Shown in pieces: positions 8,881 to 17,167 of a stretch of 55,782 nt of DNA (positions are counted from its first letter, which is position 1; every line of letters begins with the position of its first letter). Position numbers and translations under genes: made by a program. A model generated the notes under the pieces. The model was not told the DNA's origin. It was given only the letters and a program-made list of their open reading frames with translations, and made no database searches. This DNA is from Nocardia uniformis NBRC 13702 (GTDB lineage Bacteria > Actinomycetota > Actinomycetes > Mycobacteriales > Mycobacteriaceae): the NCBI RefSeq assembly GCF_001613345.1, contig NZ_BDCE01000047.1:1-55782 (forward strand), given 5' to 3'.

Positions 8881-9279
8881 TTACCGGGTGCGGACAGGGA
8901 GCGCGCGCAGGTCGGCGATCAGCTCCCTCAGTTTGTCCCGGGTCATCGCGCGTGCCGCGACGTGCTGAACCCCGCGATCACGTGCCAGCGTCCACAGCTG
9001 TAGGCGCAGGTCGATATCGACATCCTCATCGCCCTCGGGCAGCAGGTAGCCCTTATCTGTGACCCCGCACAGCGCGCACAGTTCGGCAGCCACATCGCGA
9101 GGAATCAGGGTCACCGACCCATCGCGCAGGCCCGCGATGTCCGCGGGCTCGACCGGGCGGCCGAGTCGGCGGGTGAGTTCGGCGGCGATCTGTGTGTCAT
9201 CGAGCGCCGGTTCGTCCCAGCGGTGCGCGAACGCGATCATGCGCTCGATCTTCTCGGCCAACGGCATACGGTTCCTCAT
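8881..9279 (-). CDS. HTH regulator, second gene of XRE pair
   Basis: 132 residues from the ATG at 9279, which overlaps the stop of the upstream XRE gene by four bases. The middle of the protein (DDTQIAAELTRRLGRP, then a second helix and GLRDGS) fits the helix-turn-helix arrangement of short XRE-like proteins related to mycobacterial EspR-type regulators, followed by a helical tail with Arg-rich RDKLRELIADL. No membrane segment or signal. It converges on the P450 gene with 26 bases between the stop codons. The translational coupling implies that it is made in fixed ratio with the XRE protein. Confidence 0.65.
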   Translation of the reverse strand: MRNRMPLAEKIERMIAFAHRWDEPALDDTQIAAELTRRLGRPVEPADIAGLRDGSVTLIPRDVAAELCALCGVTDKGYLLPEGDEDVDIDLRLQLWTLARDRGVQHVAARAMTRDKLRELIADLRALPVRTR

Positions 9280-9944
9280 TCGGTGATCCTGCCCGGCACG
9301 GAGAACATCTGCTGTACACGCGCCCACCGCTGCACGAATCGTTCTTCCTGGTCAGCGGGCACCGACTCCGGGAGTCGACCCAACAGCCAGCGCAGATACA
9401 GCAACTCGTCCGCATCCTGGACCGTGGGTGCCTGGGGAGTCCTGCGCATGTAATGACCAAGCAACATCTCGATCGTCGCCGAACTCAGCGTGCCCTCGAA
9501 CTTCTGCCGCTCGATATCGGCGATCGTCCACGCCCGCAGAATTCGATCCGCAACGGTGTCCATGTTGGACACGATCCCGGCCAACCGCTCGTCACCGCCG
9601 ACTGCATCGGCGACCGTCTCAGCCAACTTGACAGTGCTCTGGATCAGCTCAGGCGGAAACGGGATATACAGCACACTCGGTGCTGTGGCCGGGGACTTGC
9701 TTGCCTCCACCGGAGGCCGACGCCATACAAATGCGGCCTCGGCAGATCCCTCTTTCCATTGCATAGCTCTGTCCAGCCTGGACAGAGTGTCCTTGCGGAT
9801 CTGTCCGGCCTGGCCATTTTCGATCTTGCTGAGCGTAAGCGGGTTCAGCCCGACAGACGCGTGAACTGCCTGCTTGGACAGCTTCAGCTCTTCGCGACGC
9901 GCATGCGTCACCTGACCTAAGTACTCAGGGTGCTGTGTAGTCAT
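9276..9944 (-). CDS. XRE-family transcriptional regulator
   Basis: 222 residues from the ATG at 9944. An N-terminal XRE helix-turn-helix (about 12-60) is clear: LGQVTHARREELKLSKQAVH, then LNPLTLSKIENGQ, where SKIENG is the typical end of the recognition helix. The remaining about 160 residues are helical with no further domain I can name. It is divergent from the excisionase/integrase genes, and the 290-bp gap between them carries inverted repeats (10020-10044). Together with the ImmA-like peptidase at 5818 it makes an ImmR/ImmA-style pair. I infer that it represses its own promoter and possibly the int/xis side. Confidence 0.8.
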   Translation of the reverse strand: MTTQHPEYLGQVTHARREELKLSKQAVHASVGLNPLTLSKIENGQAGQIRKDTLSRLDRAMQWKEGSAEAAFVWRRPPVEASKSPATAPSVLYIPFPPELIQSTVKLAETVADAVGGDERLAGIVSNMDTVADRILRAWTIADIERQKFEGTLSSATIEMLLGHYMRRTPQAPTVQDADELLYLRWLLGRLPESVPADQEERFVQRWARVQQMFSVPGRITE

Positions 9945-10007
9945 CGCCTCAACTCTAAGTAGAGCCCTCCTCACTTGCCAACACTATATACCCGCTGTCT
10001 TCCTCAG

Positions 10008-10046
10008 CAACTAACGAGTGTTACTAACGATACTAAGCATAGTAAC
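10008..10046. promoter_or_regulatory. clustered ACTAA repeats, candidate XRE operator
   Basis: Between the divergent XRE and excisionase genes, AACTAACGA (10009-10017) and ACTAACGA (10023-10030) form a direct repeat. GTTACTAAC (10020-10028) is a palindrome about its central base, and TACTA-AGCA-TAGTA (10031-10044) is an inverted repeat. The cluster sits in an A+T-rich stretch that would hold both promoters. Confidence 0.5.
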
Positions 10047-10234
10047 TGTTGAAAATTAGCGCGTAACTAGGTACAGTCGGCGGCTGTAGCTACCAAACCG
10101 TTACACCCGCAGGTGACGACCACCTCATGAAGACGTGGCGGGCTTGCTCTTGGTTGCTATGCGACGACCCTCCCCGGGCTGCAATTGTCCTGCTCGATCA
10201 ACCAGAAATATGCGCAACGCACAAGGAAGACGTC

Positions 10235-10468
10235 ATGCAACGTATCGACGAAGAGTGGCTGACCAGCCAGGAGCTGGCGGATCGCCTCAAGGTCAAGGTC
10301 TGCACGCTCGACAAATGGGCCTACACCGGCACCGGCCCTAATTTCATCAAGGCCGGACGATGCCGCCGCTACCCCCTCAGCCACATCGTCGAGTGGGAAC
10401 AAGAACTCCTCAAACAAGGAATGCTCCGGCGGCAAATCGCCATAGCTATTCAGCACCAGGCCGCGTGA
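10235..10468 (+). CDS. excisionase-like HTH protein (MerR/AlpA type)
   Basis: 77 residues from the ATG at 10235, with AAGGAAG 6-8 bases upstream; an upstream ATG in the same frame lacks such a site. WLTSQELADRLKVKVCTLDKWAYTGTGPNFIKAGRCRRYPLSHIVEW is split by eye into the winged-helix excisionase pattern (HTH_17): the SQELADRL helix, the TLDKW recognition helix, a wing ending in RRYPLSHI, and a C-terminal helix. Such proteins bend DNA at attachment sites or act as small activators. It is the first of two similar genes upstream of the integrase. Confidence 0.8.
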   Translation: MQRIDEEWLTSQELADRLKVKVCTLDKWAYTGTGPNFIKAGRCRRYPLSHIVEWEQELLKQGMLRRQIAIAIQHQAA

Positions 10469-10715
10469 TCCGCGCATAACGTTCCCTGTCGCGTGGAGGT
10501 TGAGCAACGAGCTTCGCGGTTCGTTCCATTTCAATCCATCGTCCAGTCGAACAAACATGATCCCGGTCCGAACAAATTTCATTCGGCCACGAATCCAGGA
10601 AACAGTAGATGCAACACTATGCAGCAGCAGTGAGAGACGAAACATCCCAGTCGGAGATCGAAGCCGAACCGGCTGATTGTTGGACCGCTCAGGCCAACCA
10701 ATTCCAGGCCAGTAA

Positions 10716-10946
10716 ATGGTAACGCCGGACAACGAGGGGGTGGTTCGGCTAGTGAATATCAATGGCCTACTGACGCGAGAGCAGGCTGCCAATTACCTAC
10801 AGGTGCCTGGTAAGACGCTTGCACGGTGGGCAACCGAGAGGGTCGGGCCACGGTATTTGAAGGTCGGAAAACATGCTCGGTATCGATTGGCGGACCTGGA
10901 CGCATGGCTGGATGAAAACTATGCCGATGAGGAGGATGCTGCGTAA
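10716..10946 (+). CDS. second excisionase-like HTH protein
   Basis: 76 residues if the ATG at 10716 is used. A GTG at 10752 preceded by GAGGGGG at about 10734 is an equally good start and would give about 64 residues. The core LLTREQAANYLQVPGKTLARW followed by GPRYLKVGKHARYRLADLDAWLDE is a textbook HTH_17 excisionase fold: recognition helix with KTLARW, wing KHARYR, terminal helix DLDAWL. It differs enough from the protein at 10235 that the two probably bind different sites. It lies 156 bp upstream of the integrase. Confidence 0.75.
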   Translation: MVTPDNEGVVRLVNINGLLTREQAANYLQVPGKTLARWATERVGPRYLKVGKHARYRLADLDAWLDENYADEEDAA

Positions 10947-11102
10947 TTTCATCTGGATAAATCGACCCTCTCACGTCTGCCGGACTTGTGGGGGTCGACA
11001 TCTATTTGGACGTGATCGGCGTCACCGGAATCTATTGATCATGGACCCACTCGAACTGATATTGTCGAATCGGCCGTTCGGCCAACATAGATAGGACCAT
11101 CT

Positions 11103-12323
11103 TTGTCGAATCCCTCTCTGGAACCGGGAGCAACCGGCCGACTCCAGATCACACAGTTGGCCGATGGGAGTTACCAAGCTCGTCTGTGGTGCCGTAATAC
11201 CTTGGGTAATTACTACAAGCCCAAACGGAAGGCTAAGACCGAACGCGAGGCCGAGAGGCTCGTACGCAAGGCCGCATCCGACTGGATGGGCACGAAGCGC
11301 GGCAGCGCCACCGTCAAACCGACCACTCGACTATCCAAGCTCGCCGATATTTGGCTGGCGGAGGAAAGGCTACGGGGCAAGCTCGCCAAGAGCAGCCTCG
11401 ATCTGTACGAAACCGAGCTCAATGTCTCCGAGGACAAGCGATACCGATCGGACGCAATCAAGATCAAGCCGACCATCGGCAAACTCACCATCCGGGAAGC
11501 GGATACCGCCCGCATGAACGAGTACATGGTCAAGCTGATGGAGGCCGGGCACACCTCGAAGGCGGCACGGCACTGGGCGATCCTGTCGGGCATGTTCAAC
11601 GTGGCCCGTCGCCACAGCGTGATCGACCACAACCCGATGGACGGCACCTTGAAGCCCGACCGCAACACCGACGAGCCCAAGGCGATCGAACACGAGGTGT
11701 TCGATGCATTCATGGCTCAAGTCCGCGACTGGTGTGCTGGCAAGGACATTCCAGGCACGCCCGGGTGGAGTTCGGGTCCGAAGCGTGACGAACGGATCTA
11801 CTGGATCGTGCAGCTCTTCATGGACACCGGCGTCCGTCCGGGTGAGCTGTTGGGCTTCCGGAAGCAGGATGCCGAGTTGGAGGCCGACGTGCCCGGAATC
11901 TGGGTGCGCGGGAAGCTCGAAGATATGGGCAAGGGAGTCGGGTGGCGCTGGCAAGCGGGTACGAAGACCGGCCCGAAGGGTGTACGACGCCTGGCTGTGT
12001 CCGATAAAGGGGTAGAGGCCATCCGGAAACTCCTCGCCTACGGCATCGACTCCGACGACAACCTGATCATTCCCTCGCCGCGCGGCAAGGGGTGGAACCC
12101 GAGCAACTTCCGTGGGACATGGCGCGACGTCCGAGGAACGAGCTTCACCGACATCACTCCGACTCAGATCAGGCACCGTGTCGGCACCGACGTTCGCAAG
12201 GAGGCTGGCATCGGTGCCGCAGCCGCTCAGCTCGGCAACTCGGAAGTCGTGGCGAACAAGCACTACGCGGCGCGTGATCGTGAGGTGGATAACAGGGACG
12301 CGCTGAAGCGGAAGAGCGCGTAG
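11103..12323 (+). CDS. tyrosine site-specific integrase
   Basis: 406 residues from a TTG start (11103) with AGGA 6 bases upstream. The N-terminal part (about 1-60) is an arm-type DNA-binding domain, about 75-190 is the core-binding SAM-like domain, and the rest is the catalytic domain. Box I is TGVRPGELLGFR with the catalytic Arg; box II is reduced to QIRHRVGT (canonical HxLRHT), and the nucleophile Tyr is in the NKHYA motif near the C-terminus. Length and layout fit integrases of actinobacterial integrative elements and prophages. It points toward the 3' end of tRNA-Lys 123 bp away, the usual position for an integrase at its own att site. Confidence 0.9.
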   Translation: MSNPSLEPGATGRLQITQLADGSYQARLWCRNTLGNYYKPKRKAKTEREAERLVRKAASDWMGTKRGSATVKPTTRLSKLADIWLAEERLRGKLAKSSLDLYETELNVSEDKRYRSDAIKIKPTIGKLTIREADTARMNEYMVKLMEAGHTSKAARHWAILSGMFNVARRHSVIDHNPMDGTLKPDRNTDEPKAIEHEVFDAFMAQVRDWCAGKDIPGTPGWSSGPKRDERIYWIVQLFMDTGVRPGELLGFRKQDAELEADVPGIWVRGKLEDMGKGVGWRWQAGTKTGPKGVRRLAVSDKGVEAIRKLLAYGIDSDDNLIIPSPRGKGWNPSNFRGTWRDVRGTSFTDITPTQIRHRVGTDVRKEAGIGAAAAQLGNSEVVANKHYAARDREVDNRDALKRKSA

Positions 12324-12392
12324 CTACCCGTTGCGACCTGTTGTTTTGCGTTCATGCTGGACCCATGATGGACCTTTTGGCCCAGCAAACGG

Positions 12393-12440
12393 AAAATGCC
12401 CCCGACCTTGCGGAGTTATTTCCGCTGGTCAGGGGCATTT
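12393..12440. terminator. bidirectional hairpin between integrase and tRNA-Lys
   Basis: AATGCCCCCGACC (12395-12407) pairs with GGTCAGGGGCATT (12427-12439) with one mismatch, and an inner GCGGA/TCCGC stem extends it. It can end integrase transcription from the left and tRNA transcription from the right. Confidence 0.7.
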
Positions 12441-12446
12441 CCTGAG

Positions 12447-12519
<73 letters not shown>

Positions 12520-12850
12520 ATGTCCCGGTCCGTTCCGGCTCTGCCGGAGCTCCTCGGTGCGGAAGAAACATTAACAGGCCAGCCCCGCAAAAGTGAAATC
12601 GCCATGTCTACCTGGTGTTTTGCCCGTATGGATCAAAGTGATCATTGGTGTTAACGGATCGATCCACGTAGCGATGAATCGATGGAGCCCTGCGGAGGGC
12701 GGTCGCGTTCGTCGGTCAGGGCTGTTCGACCTGGCAGAATGATGGTGTCTCGACCGTTCCCCGCAGGCGTGGTGGGTCGAGCAGGCGTAATCGGGGCGGC
12801 GGCAGCGGGCCCGGACGCGCACCGAGACGTTGAAGTGGGGTTGAGAAGTA
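12520..12850. other. intergenic region between tRNA-Lys and ldtB
   Basis: About 330 bases. The part nearest the tRNA should contain its promoter, and that near 12600-12680 is A+T-rich and probably carries the ldtB promoter. No coding frame or clear structural element was recognised. Confidence 0.4.
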
Positions 12851-14065
12851 ATGAGCGAAGGTCAGAGCCGACGGCGGTCGAGGAACCTGCTGGGATCCGT
12901 GGCTGTGCTGTCGGCGTTAGTGCTGGCGTTGGGGGCTTGCTCGTCCGGATCGTCGAGCGATTCCTCCTCGGTGGCAATAGATTCCAATCCAATCAGCGAG
13001 CTCATCAAGCCGAAGCTCGTCGCACCCATCAAGGATGGTCAGAAGGGCGTATCGCCCGGTGATCCCTTGGTGCTGAAGGTCGAGGACGGCCAGCTCACCA
13101 ATGTGAGCCTGGTCAATCCGGAAGGCCGCGTGGTGTCGGGCGAGCTGGCTCCGGACAGCCGGTCATGGACGCTGACCGAGCCGTTGGGATTCGGTCGCAC
13201 CTACACGGTGAGCGTGGAGGCCATGGGTCTCGGCGGTAAGAGCACGACCGCCATGAGCTTCACCACCATCTCGCCGAACAACCGCACGCACCCGTACCTG
13301 ATCCCGGGTGAGAACGAAGTGGTCGGTATCGGTCAGCCGGTGGCCATCCAGTTCGACGAGAACATCCCGGACCGCAAGGCCGCCCAGGACGCGATCAAAA
13401 TCACGACCACGCCCGCGGTCGAGGGTGCCTTCTACTGGGTGAACAATCGCGAAGTGCGGTGGCGGCCGGAGCATTTCTGGGTATCGGGCACCAAGGTCGA
13501 AATCGCTGTCAACACCTACGGCAAGGATCTCGGCAACGGCCTGGTCGGCGATGCCAATATCAACTCGTCGTTCACCATCGGTGATGCGATGGTCTTCACC
13601 GCCGATGACAACACCCATCAGGTGGTGGCCGAGAAGAACGGCGAGGTGATTCGCACCATGCCGACCTCGATGGGCAAGAACGGCACGCCCACCGACAACG
13701 GCGTCTACATCGTGGCCGACAAGCACGCGAAGATGGTGATGGACTCCTCGACCTACGGTGTCGCGGTGAACTCGCCCGACGGCTACAAGACCCCGGTCGA
13801 CTGGGCGACGCGAATCTCGTACTCCGGCATCTTCTTCCACTCGGCCCCGTGGTCGGTGGGCGCGCAGGGTTCGTACAACACCAGCCACGGCTGCTTGAAC
13901 CTGAGCCCGGATAACGCGCGCTGGGTGTTCGAGAACGCCAAGCGCGGTGACATCACCATCATCAAGAACACGGTGGGCGGCACGCTCTCGGGCGTGGATG
14001 GCCTGGGTGACTGGAACGTTCCGTGGCATGTCTGGAAGGCGGGCAACGCGGACGACAACCGCTGA
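12851..14065 (+). CDS. ldtB: L,D-transpeptidase, LdtMt2/LppS type lipoprotein
   Basis: A 404-residue periplasmic enzyme making 3-3 cross-links in peptidoglycan. The signal peptide ends in the lipobox LGAC (Cys30). Two Ig-like domains follow (about 50-140 and 145-248), then the YkuD catalytic domain. The conserved His330 and the S-H-G-C motif (H346, catalytic C348, then LN) are in place, and the C-terminal GDWNVPWHVW block matches the family end. Segments such as GAFYWVNNREVRWRPEHFW and MDSSTYGV are nearly the same as I remember for M. tuberculosis Rv2518c, which has almost equal length. Monocistronic, closed by a strong hairpin. Carbapenems are known inhibitors of this class. Confidence 0.95.
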   Translation: MSEGQSRRRSRNLLGSVAVLSALVLALGACSSGSSSDSSSVAIDSNPISELIKPKLVAPIKDGQKGVSPGDPLVLKVEDGQLTNVSLVNPEGRVVSGELAPDSRSWTLTEPLGFGRTYTVSVEAMGLGGKSTTAMSFTTISPNNRTHPYLIPGENEVVGIGQPVAIQFDENIPDRKAAQDAIKITTTPAVEGAFYWVNNREVRWRPEHFWVSGTKVEIAVNTYGKDLGNGLVGDANINSSFTIGDAMVFTADDNTHQVVAEKNGEVIRTMPTSMGKNGTPTDNGVYIVADKHAKMVMDSSTYGVAVNSPDGYKTPVDWATRISYSGIFFHSAPWSVGAQGSYNTSHGCLNLSPDNARWVFENAKRGDITIIKNTVGGTLSGVDGLGDWNVPWHVWKAGNADDNR

Positions 14066-14082
14066 CCGGTTACCGACGACGA

Positions 14083-14118
14083 GAAGGGCTCCAGCTACCG
14101 AGCTGGAGCCCTTCTTCT
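14083..14118. terminator. convergent bidirectional terminator
   Basis: GAAGGGCTCCAGCT (14083-14096) and AGCTGGAGCCCTTC (14101-14114) form a perfect 14-bp stem with a 4-base loop, followed by TTCT. It lies between the convergent ldtB and small secreted-protein genes. Confidence 0.9.
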
Positions 14119-14143
14119 GCTCTTATGCGCCGGGTCGATGCGA

Positions 14144-14533
14144 TCAGATCAGAGCGATGGTGCTCGGAATGCTGCCGACGGTGGCCGGCGGCTTGTTGTC
14201 CTTGATGCCGTCGCAGCCGAGTCCGACCTTGCCCAGCGGTGTCATCGCGCTGCCGGTGACCGCGCACAGGGTGTCGAACGGCCCGAGCAGGAGCTTGTCG
14301 AGATTCGGCAGGCCGAACGAGCCGGTGCCGGTGGACCCGGTGGTGCCGAGGCCGAGTGCGGAACCGGTTTGTGCCGACTCCGATGCCGAACCGGTCACCT
14401 CGGACTCCATCGGATCGTCGGCGACCTCCGTGGCCGGGGCCATCGGCTCCAGCGGAACGGCCGAGGCGGTGGCTGGCGCCGCGGTCAGGATGGCCGCGGT
14501 GGCCAGGAAAGTGGTTACGGCGCAACGCTTCAC
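14144..14533 (-). CDS. small secreted protein, function unknown
   Basis: 129 residues from a GTG at 14533. Residues 1-25 are a typical Sec signal (KRCAVTTFLATAAILTAAPATASA). The middle is a Ser/Thr/Gly/Glu-rich disordered linker, and the end is a compact block with two Cys (in DTLCAVTGSAM and GLGCDGIKD) that may form a disulfide. The C-terminus is hydrophobic (PSTIALI). I do not recognise a named family. Exported small proteins of this form are common in Nocardia and relatives. It converges on ldtB, with which it shares a terminator. Confidence 0.7.
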   Translation of the reverse strand: MKRCAVTTFLATAAILTAAPATASAVPLEPMAPATEVADDPMESEVTGSASESAQTGSALGLGTTGSTGTGSFGLPNLDKLLLGPFDTLCAVTGSAMTPLGKVGLGCDGIKDNKPPATVGSIPSTIALI

Positions 14534-14652
14534 AAGTGAGGTCTTTCTGATAGAGCTCGGTCGAGGGCCCCGACATTCCCCCGCGTTCCGATGAAGTCTA
14601 CGAAGATCGAGTGGGCTGCGCCACGAATTCGAAGCAATGTCATTTCAACCAC

Positions 14653-16188
14653 TCAGCAGTCGACCCGAATCCGATAGTCACCGGCCGCGACGGTGTCGAC
14701 CGCGATCCGCCAACCGCCCGGGACCGCACGGCGGTGGGCATCGGCGATATTGCGCCCGGTAACCCTCGGATCAGCGCACCGGGCCGGAATCCACAGCTCC
14801 GCGGTCGCGTCCGCCCGATCGGCCGTACCGGTGACGGACAGGGCACCCGTCGCGATCTCGGAGTCGATGGCGGTCAGCCGACCCGGACTGGCTCGCGGAT
14901 AGGAACGGTCGAGGACAGCCGTGGTGGCCGGATCGTCGCCGATCCCGGTGTCCTGCGCGGCGCAGTCGGGGCGAGTGCCGCGGGTGCCGATATTGTGCGG
15001 ATCGCCGCAGGCCTGCCGCCACTGCCAATAGGTCCCGCCGACCAGATGGGCATCCTCCAGCGCGGCGAAGCGTCGGGCCTTCTCCGCCGCCATGGCCGGA
15101 TCGCTATCCCAGAAGCCCCACTCGCCATTGAAGAAGGTCGTCCCGTAGTGGTCGGCGGCTGTGGCCGTATCGGCGAAACCCTGTGCGAGCGAACCGGGTA
15201 GCGGGCTGATCGATTCGTTGTACTGATGCGGGGCGTAGACCATATTGTCGTCCTCCGCCGAACCCGAATCGCCCGCGAACAGCGGCTGCGGCCCGGGTAG
15301 CGGCAGTGGGCCGGTGATCACGGACGGTTCGAAGAAGACAATGTGCCCGAAGCCACCCGGAGTGGTCTGTTCCGCGTCGCGAATCGCGCGAATCGCGCGC
15401 CGGTAGTAGTCGCCGAGCAGCAGGTAGTCATTGATGCCGGGGAGTAGACCCGGATTGGGTTCATTGAGCAGGTCATAGCCGACAACCGTCGGATCGTCGG
15501 CGAAGCGGGCCGCGACGGCCGCCCAGGTCCGCACCAGTTCGGTCTGGATGCCATCGATGTCGAGATAGAAGTTCTGGAACGAGGTTTGGACGGCCACCGA
15601 GAGTTCGCGTTTGCCGATCCGGCATGTCGCGGCGGTACCGACGAGGGCGGTGGCCCAGGCCGGTGCGCCATCCCAGCCGACCGCGGGCTCGGTGAGCGGC
15701 GGGCAGGTGATGTCGTCCGGAGTGTGCACGGCCGGTCCCCACGCGTCCTGATGCATATCGAGGAGTACGTAGATATCGTGCGCGCGGGCCCAGGTGACGG
15801 CCTGCTCGATGCGATCGAGGTAGGCCTCGTCGATGACACCGCGAGTGGGTTCGAGCGACGACCAGCTGATGATGAGCCGCACGACATTGGCGCCCAGCGC
15901 CGCGATGCCGGCGAAGTCGTCCTCGGTGAGCGTTTCGGTGGCGGGGAGGTCGGGCCACTCCCGGTAGTACTCGCCGAGCCCATTCACATTGATGCCGCGC
16001 AGGATTGCCGTTCGCCCACGGTCGTCGACGATGCGGGCGTCCGGCCCGCTGAGCGCGCGCAGTGGATGGTCGACCTGGCGGTCGGCGGGGTCCGTGGGTG
16101 TGGCATGCGCGGTCGACGTCGCTACCGCCGCGACAATGGCCACGAGACCGGTCAGTGTGCGTCGCCACCGCGATCGTCGGCAGGTCAT
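14653..16188 (-). CDS. secreted GH5 glycosidase, endoglycoceramidase-like
   Basis: 511 residues with a Sec signal (about 1-28, ending AHA). The (beta/alpha)8 barrel of glycoside hydrolase family 5 begins near LRGINVNGLGEYY. The acid/base Glu243 is in DLLNEPNPG, the nucleophile Glu356 is in FFNGEWGF, and LLDMHQDAWGPA and MVYAPHQYNES are further active-site loops. MHQD, the long loop after it and the small C-terminal beta domain (from about 430) point to endoglycoceramidase-type enzymes known from Rhodococcus, which release oligosaccharide from glycosphingolipids, rather than to cellulases. The substrate could also be a bacterial glycolipid. It stands alone and is divergent from the secreted protein at 16376. 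Confidence 0.85.
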   Translation of the reverse strand: MTCRRSRWRRTLTGLVAIVAAVATSTAHATPTDPADRQVDHPLRALSGPDARIVDDRGRTAILRGINVNGLGEYYREWPDLPATETLTEDDFAGIAALGANVVRLIISWSSLEPTRGVIDEAYLDRIEQAVTWARAHDIYVLLDMHQDAWGPAVHTPDDITCPPLTEPAVGWDGAPAWATALVGTAATCRIGKRELSVAVQTSFQNFYLDIDGIQTELVRTWAAVAARFADDPTVVGYDLLNEPNPGLLPGINDYLLLGDYYRRAIRAIRDAEQTTPGGFGHIVFFEPSVITGPLPLPGPQPLFAGDSGSAEDDNMVYAPHQYNESISPLPGSLAQGFADTATAADHYGTTFFNGEWGFWDSDPAMAAEKARRFAALEDAHLVGGTYWQWRQACGDPHNIGTRGTRPDCAAQDTGIGDDPATTAVLDRSYPRASPGRLTAIDSEIATGALSVTGTADRADATAELWIPARCADPRVTGRNIADAHRRAVPGGWRIAVDTVAAGDYRIRVDC

Positions 16189-16375
16189 ATCTATCCGTCC
16201 GGGTCCGGCGAAAAAACTGACTATAACGTGTTTCAGAAAGTTTCCCGAATCTCTGGACAGGCGACCAGTTACGGCTGTTTACTTGGAGCCCGGGTGGGCC
16301 CTCACCCCCGAGTTTCCGCAGGACTCGGTAGGCAATGTTCGGTCCCGGAACAACGGGATACGTCGAGGAGAAAAT

Positions 16376-17077
16376 ATGTTCCGAACTCTTCGGATGACTG
16401 CCCTGGTGGCGTCGACCGCATTGGTTTCTGCGGGATTGAGTGTCGGCTTCAGCGCGGGCACCGCCGCTGCCGACGAGGCATGTTCGGTGCGGAGTTACCA
16501 GACGAAGAAAGATATCAGCACGGTCGGTATCACCCACACCTACGAAAAGATCGCCAGCAGCGATTCTATCGGTGTGGGAACCGCGGTGACCTACAAGATC
16601 GTGGTCGGCACCACGGGTATCGGCAATCCGTATGTGAACACCATTACCGATTTCCCGCCCACCGGATTCGGTGCGCCGATCAAGACGACGGTCACCGCCT
16701 ACCACGCGGGCGCCGGACAGCGCACCGAGGCGGTGACCGCTACTCCGAACGCGGGTGGCTGGAAGGTCACCAGCACCGGTTGGTTCGTCAACTCCGGTAA
16801 CCCGGTGACACTGAACATCACCTATCCGGTGCCGGATAATCTGCGCGCCGGTCAGCAGGTCACCACCGGGGGCGTCGGCGTTGCCGGAACCGTCGGCGTC
16901 AGCAATGAAATGCCGAATCTGACGGCCTGTTTCACCGCGCGTGGTGCCAATCCCGGTGAGACGGTGCTCGGCAGCCTGGGCGATAACGGGCTCGGCTCCT
17001 CCGAGGGGCAGCTCAGCTCCACCGGTTCGTTCAGCGATGTGCTGGCCGATGTGCTGCGGAAGTACCTCGGCAGCTGA
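16376..17077 (+). CDS. secreted beta-sandwich-like protein of unknown function
   Basis: 233 residues; the ATG is fixed by GAGGAG 5 bases upstream. Signal peptide 1-36 (ends AAA). The mature part has two cysteines far apart (EACSV near the start and LTACFT near residue 180) that could bridge, and strand-rich sequence between them (ITHTYEKIAS, TAVTYKIVV, VTAYHAGAG, VTLNITYPVP) reminiscent of DUF11/Ig-like repeats. The end is a flexible Gly/Ser stretch with an amphipathic helix (FSDVLADVLRKYL). Not a known enzyme. It lies 90 bp upstream of an Ag85-like esterase on the same strand and may be cotranscribed with it. Confidence 0.75.
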   Translation: MFRTLRMTALVASTALVSAGLSVGFSAGTAAADEACSVRSYQTKKDISTVGITHTYEKIASSDSIGVGTAVTYKIVVGTTGIGNPYVNTITDFPPTGFGAPIKTTVTAYHAGAGQRTEAVTATPNAGGWKVTSTGWFVNSGNPVTLNITYPVPDNLRAGQQVTTGGVGVAGTVGVSNEMPNLTACFTARGANPGETVLGSLGDNGLGSSEGQLSSTGSFSDVLADVLRKYLGS

Positions 17078-17167
17078 CCGAATGACCGATACGGCCAGCG
17101 CCTCACCGGAAATCCGGTCGGGCGCTGGCCCTCGTAGCTGTCGGCGATATCCCAGAGGATCGAACTG

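Larger units (their letters stand above)
1..12446. mobile_element. right part of a putative integrated element at tRNA-Lys
   Basis: The tyrosine integrase, two excisionase-type HTH genes, an XRE/ImmA regulatory pair and assorted accessory genes lie next to a tRNA 3' end, while the other side of the tRNA is conserved envelope and housekeeping gene order. The left end and second att copy are not in the window, and no conjugation, replication or phage structural genes are seen in the visible part. The left limit given here is simply the window edge. Confidence 0.5.

Noticed and set aside
12651..12992. Minus-strand frame before ldtB
   Set aside because: It overlaps the ldtB promoter and signal-peptide region, with no start signal or domain.
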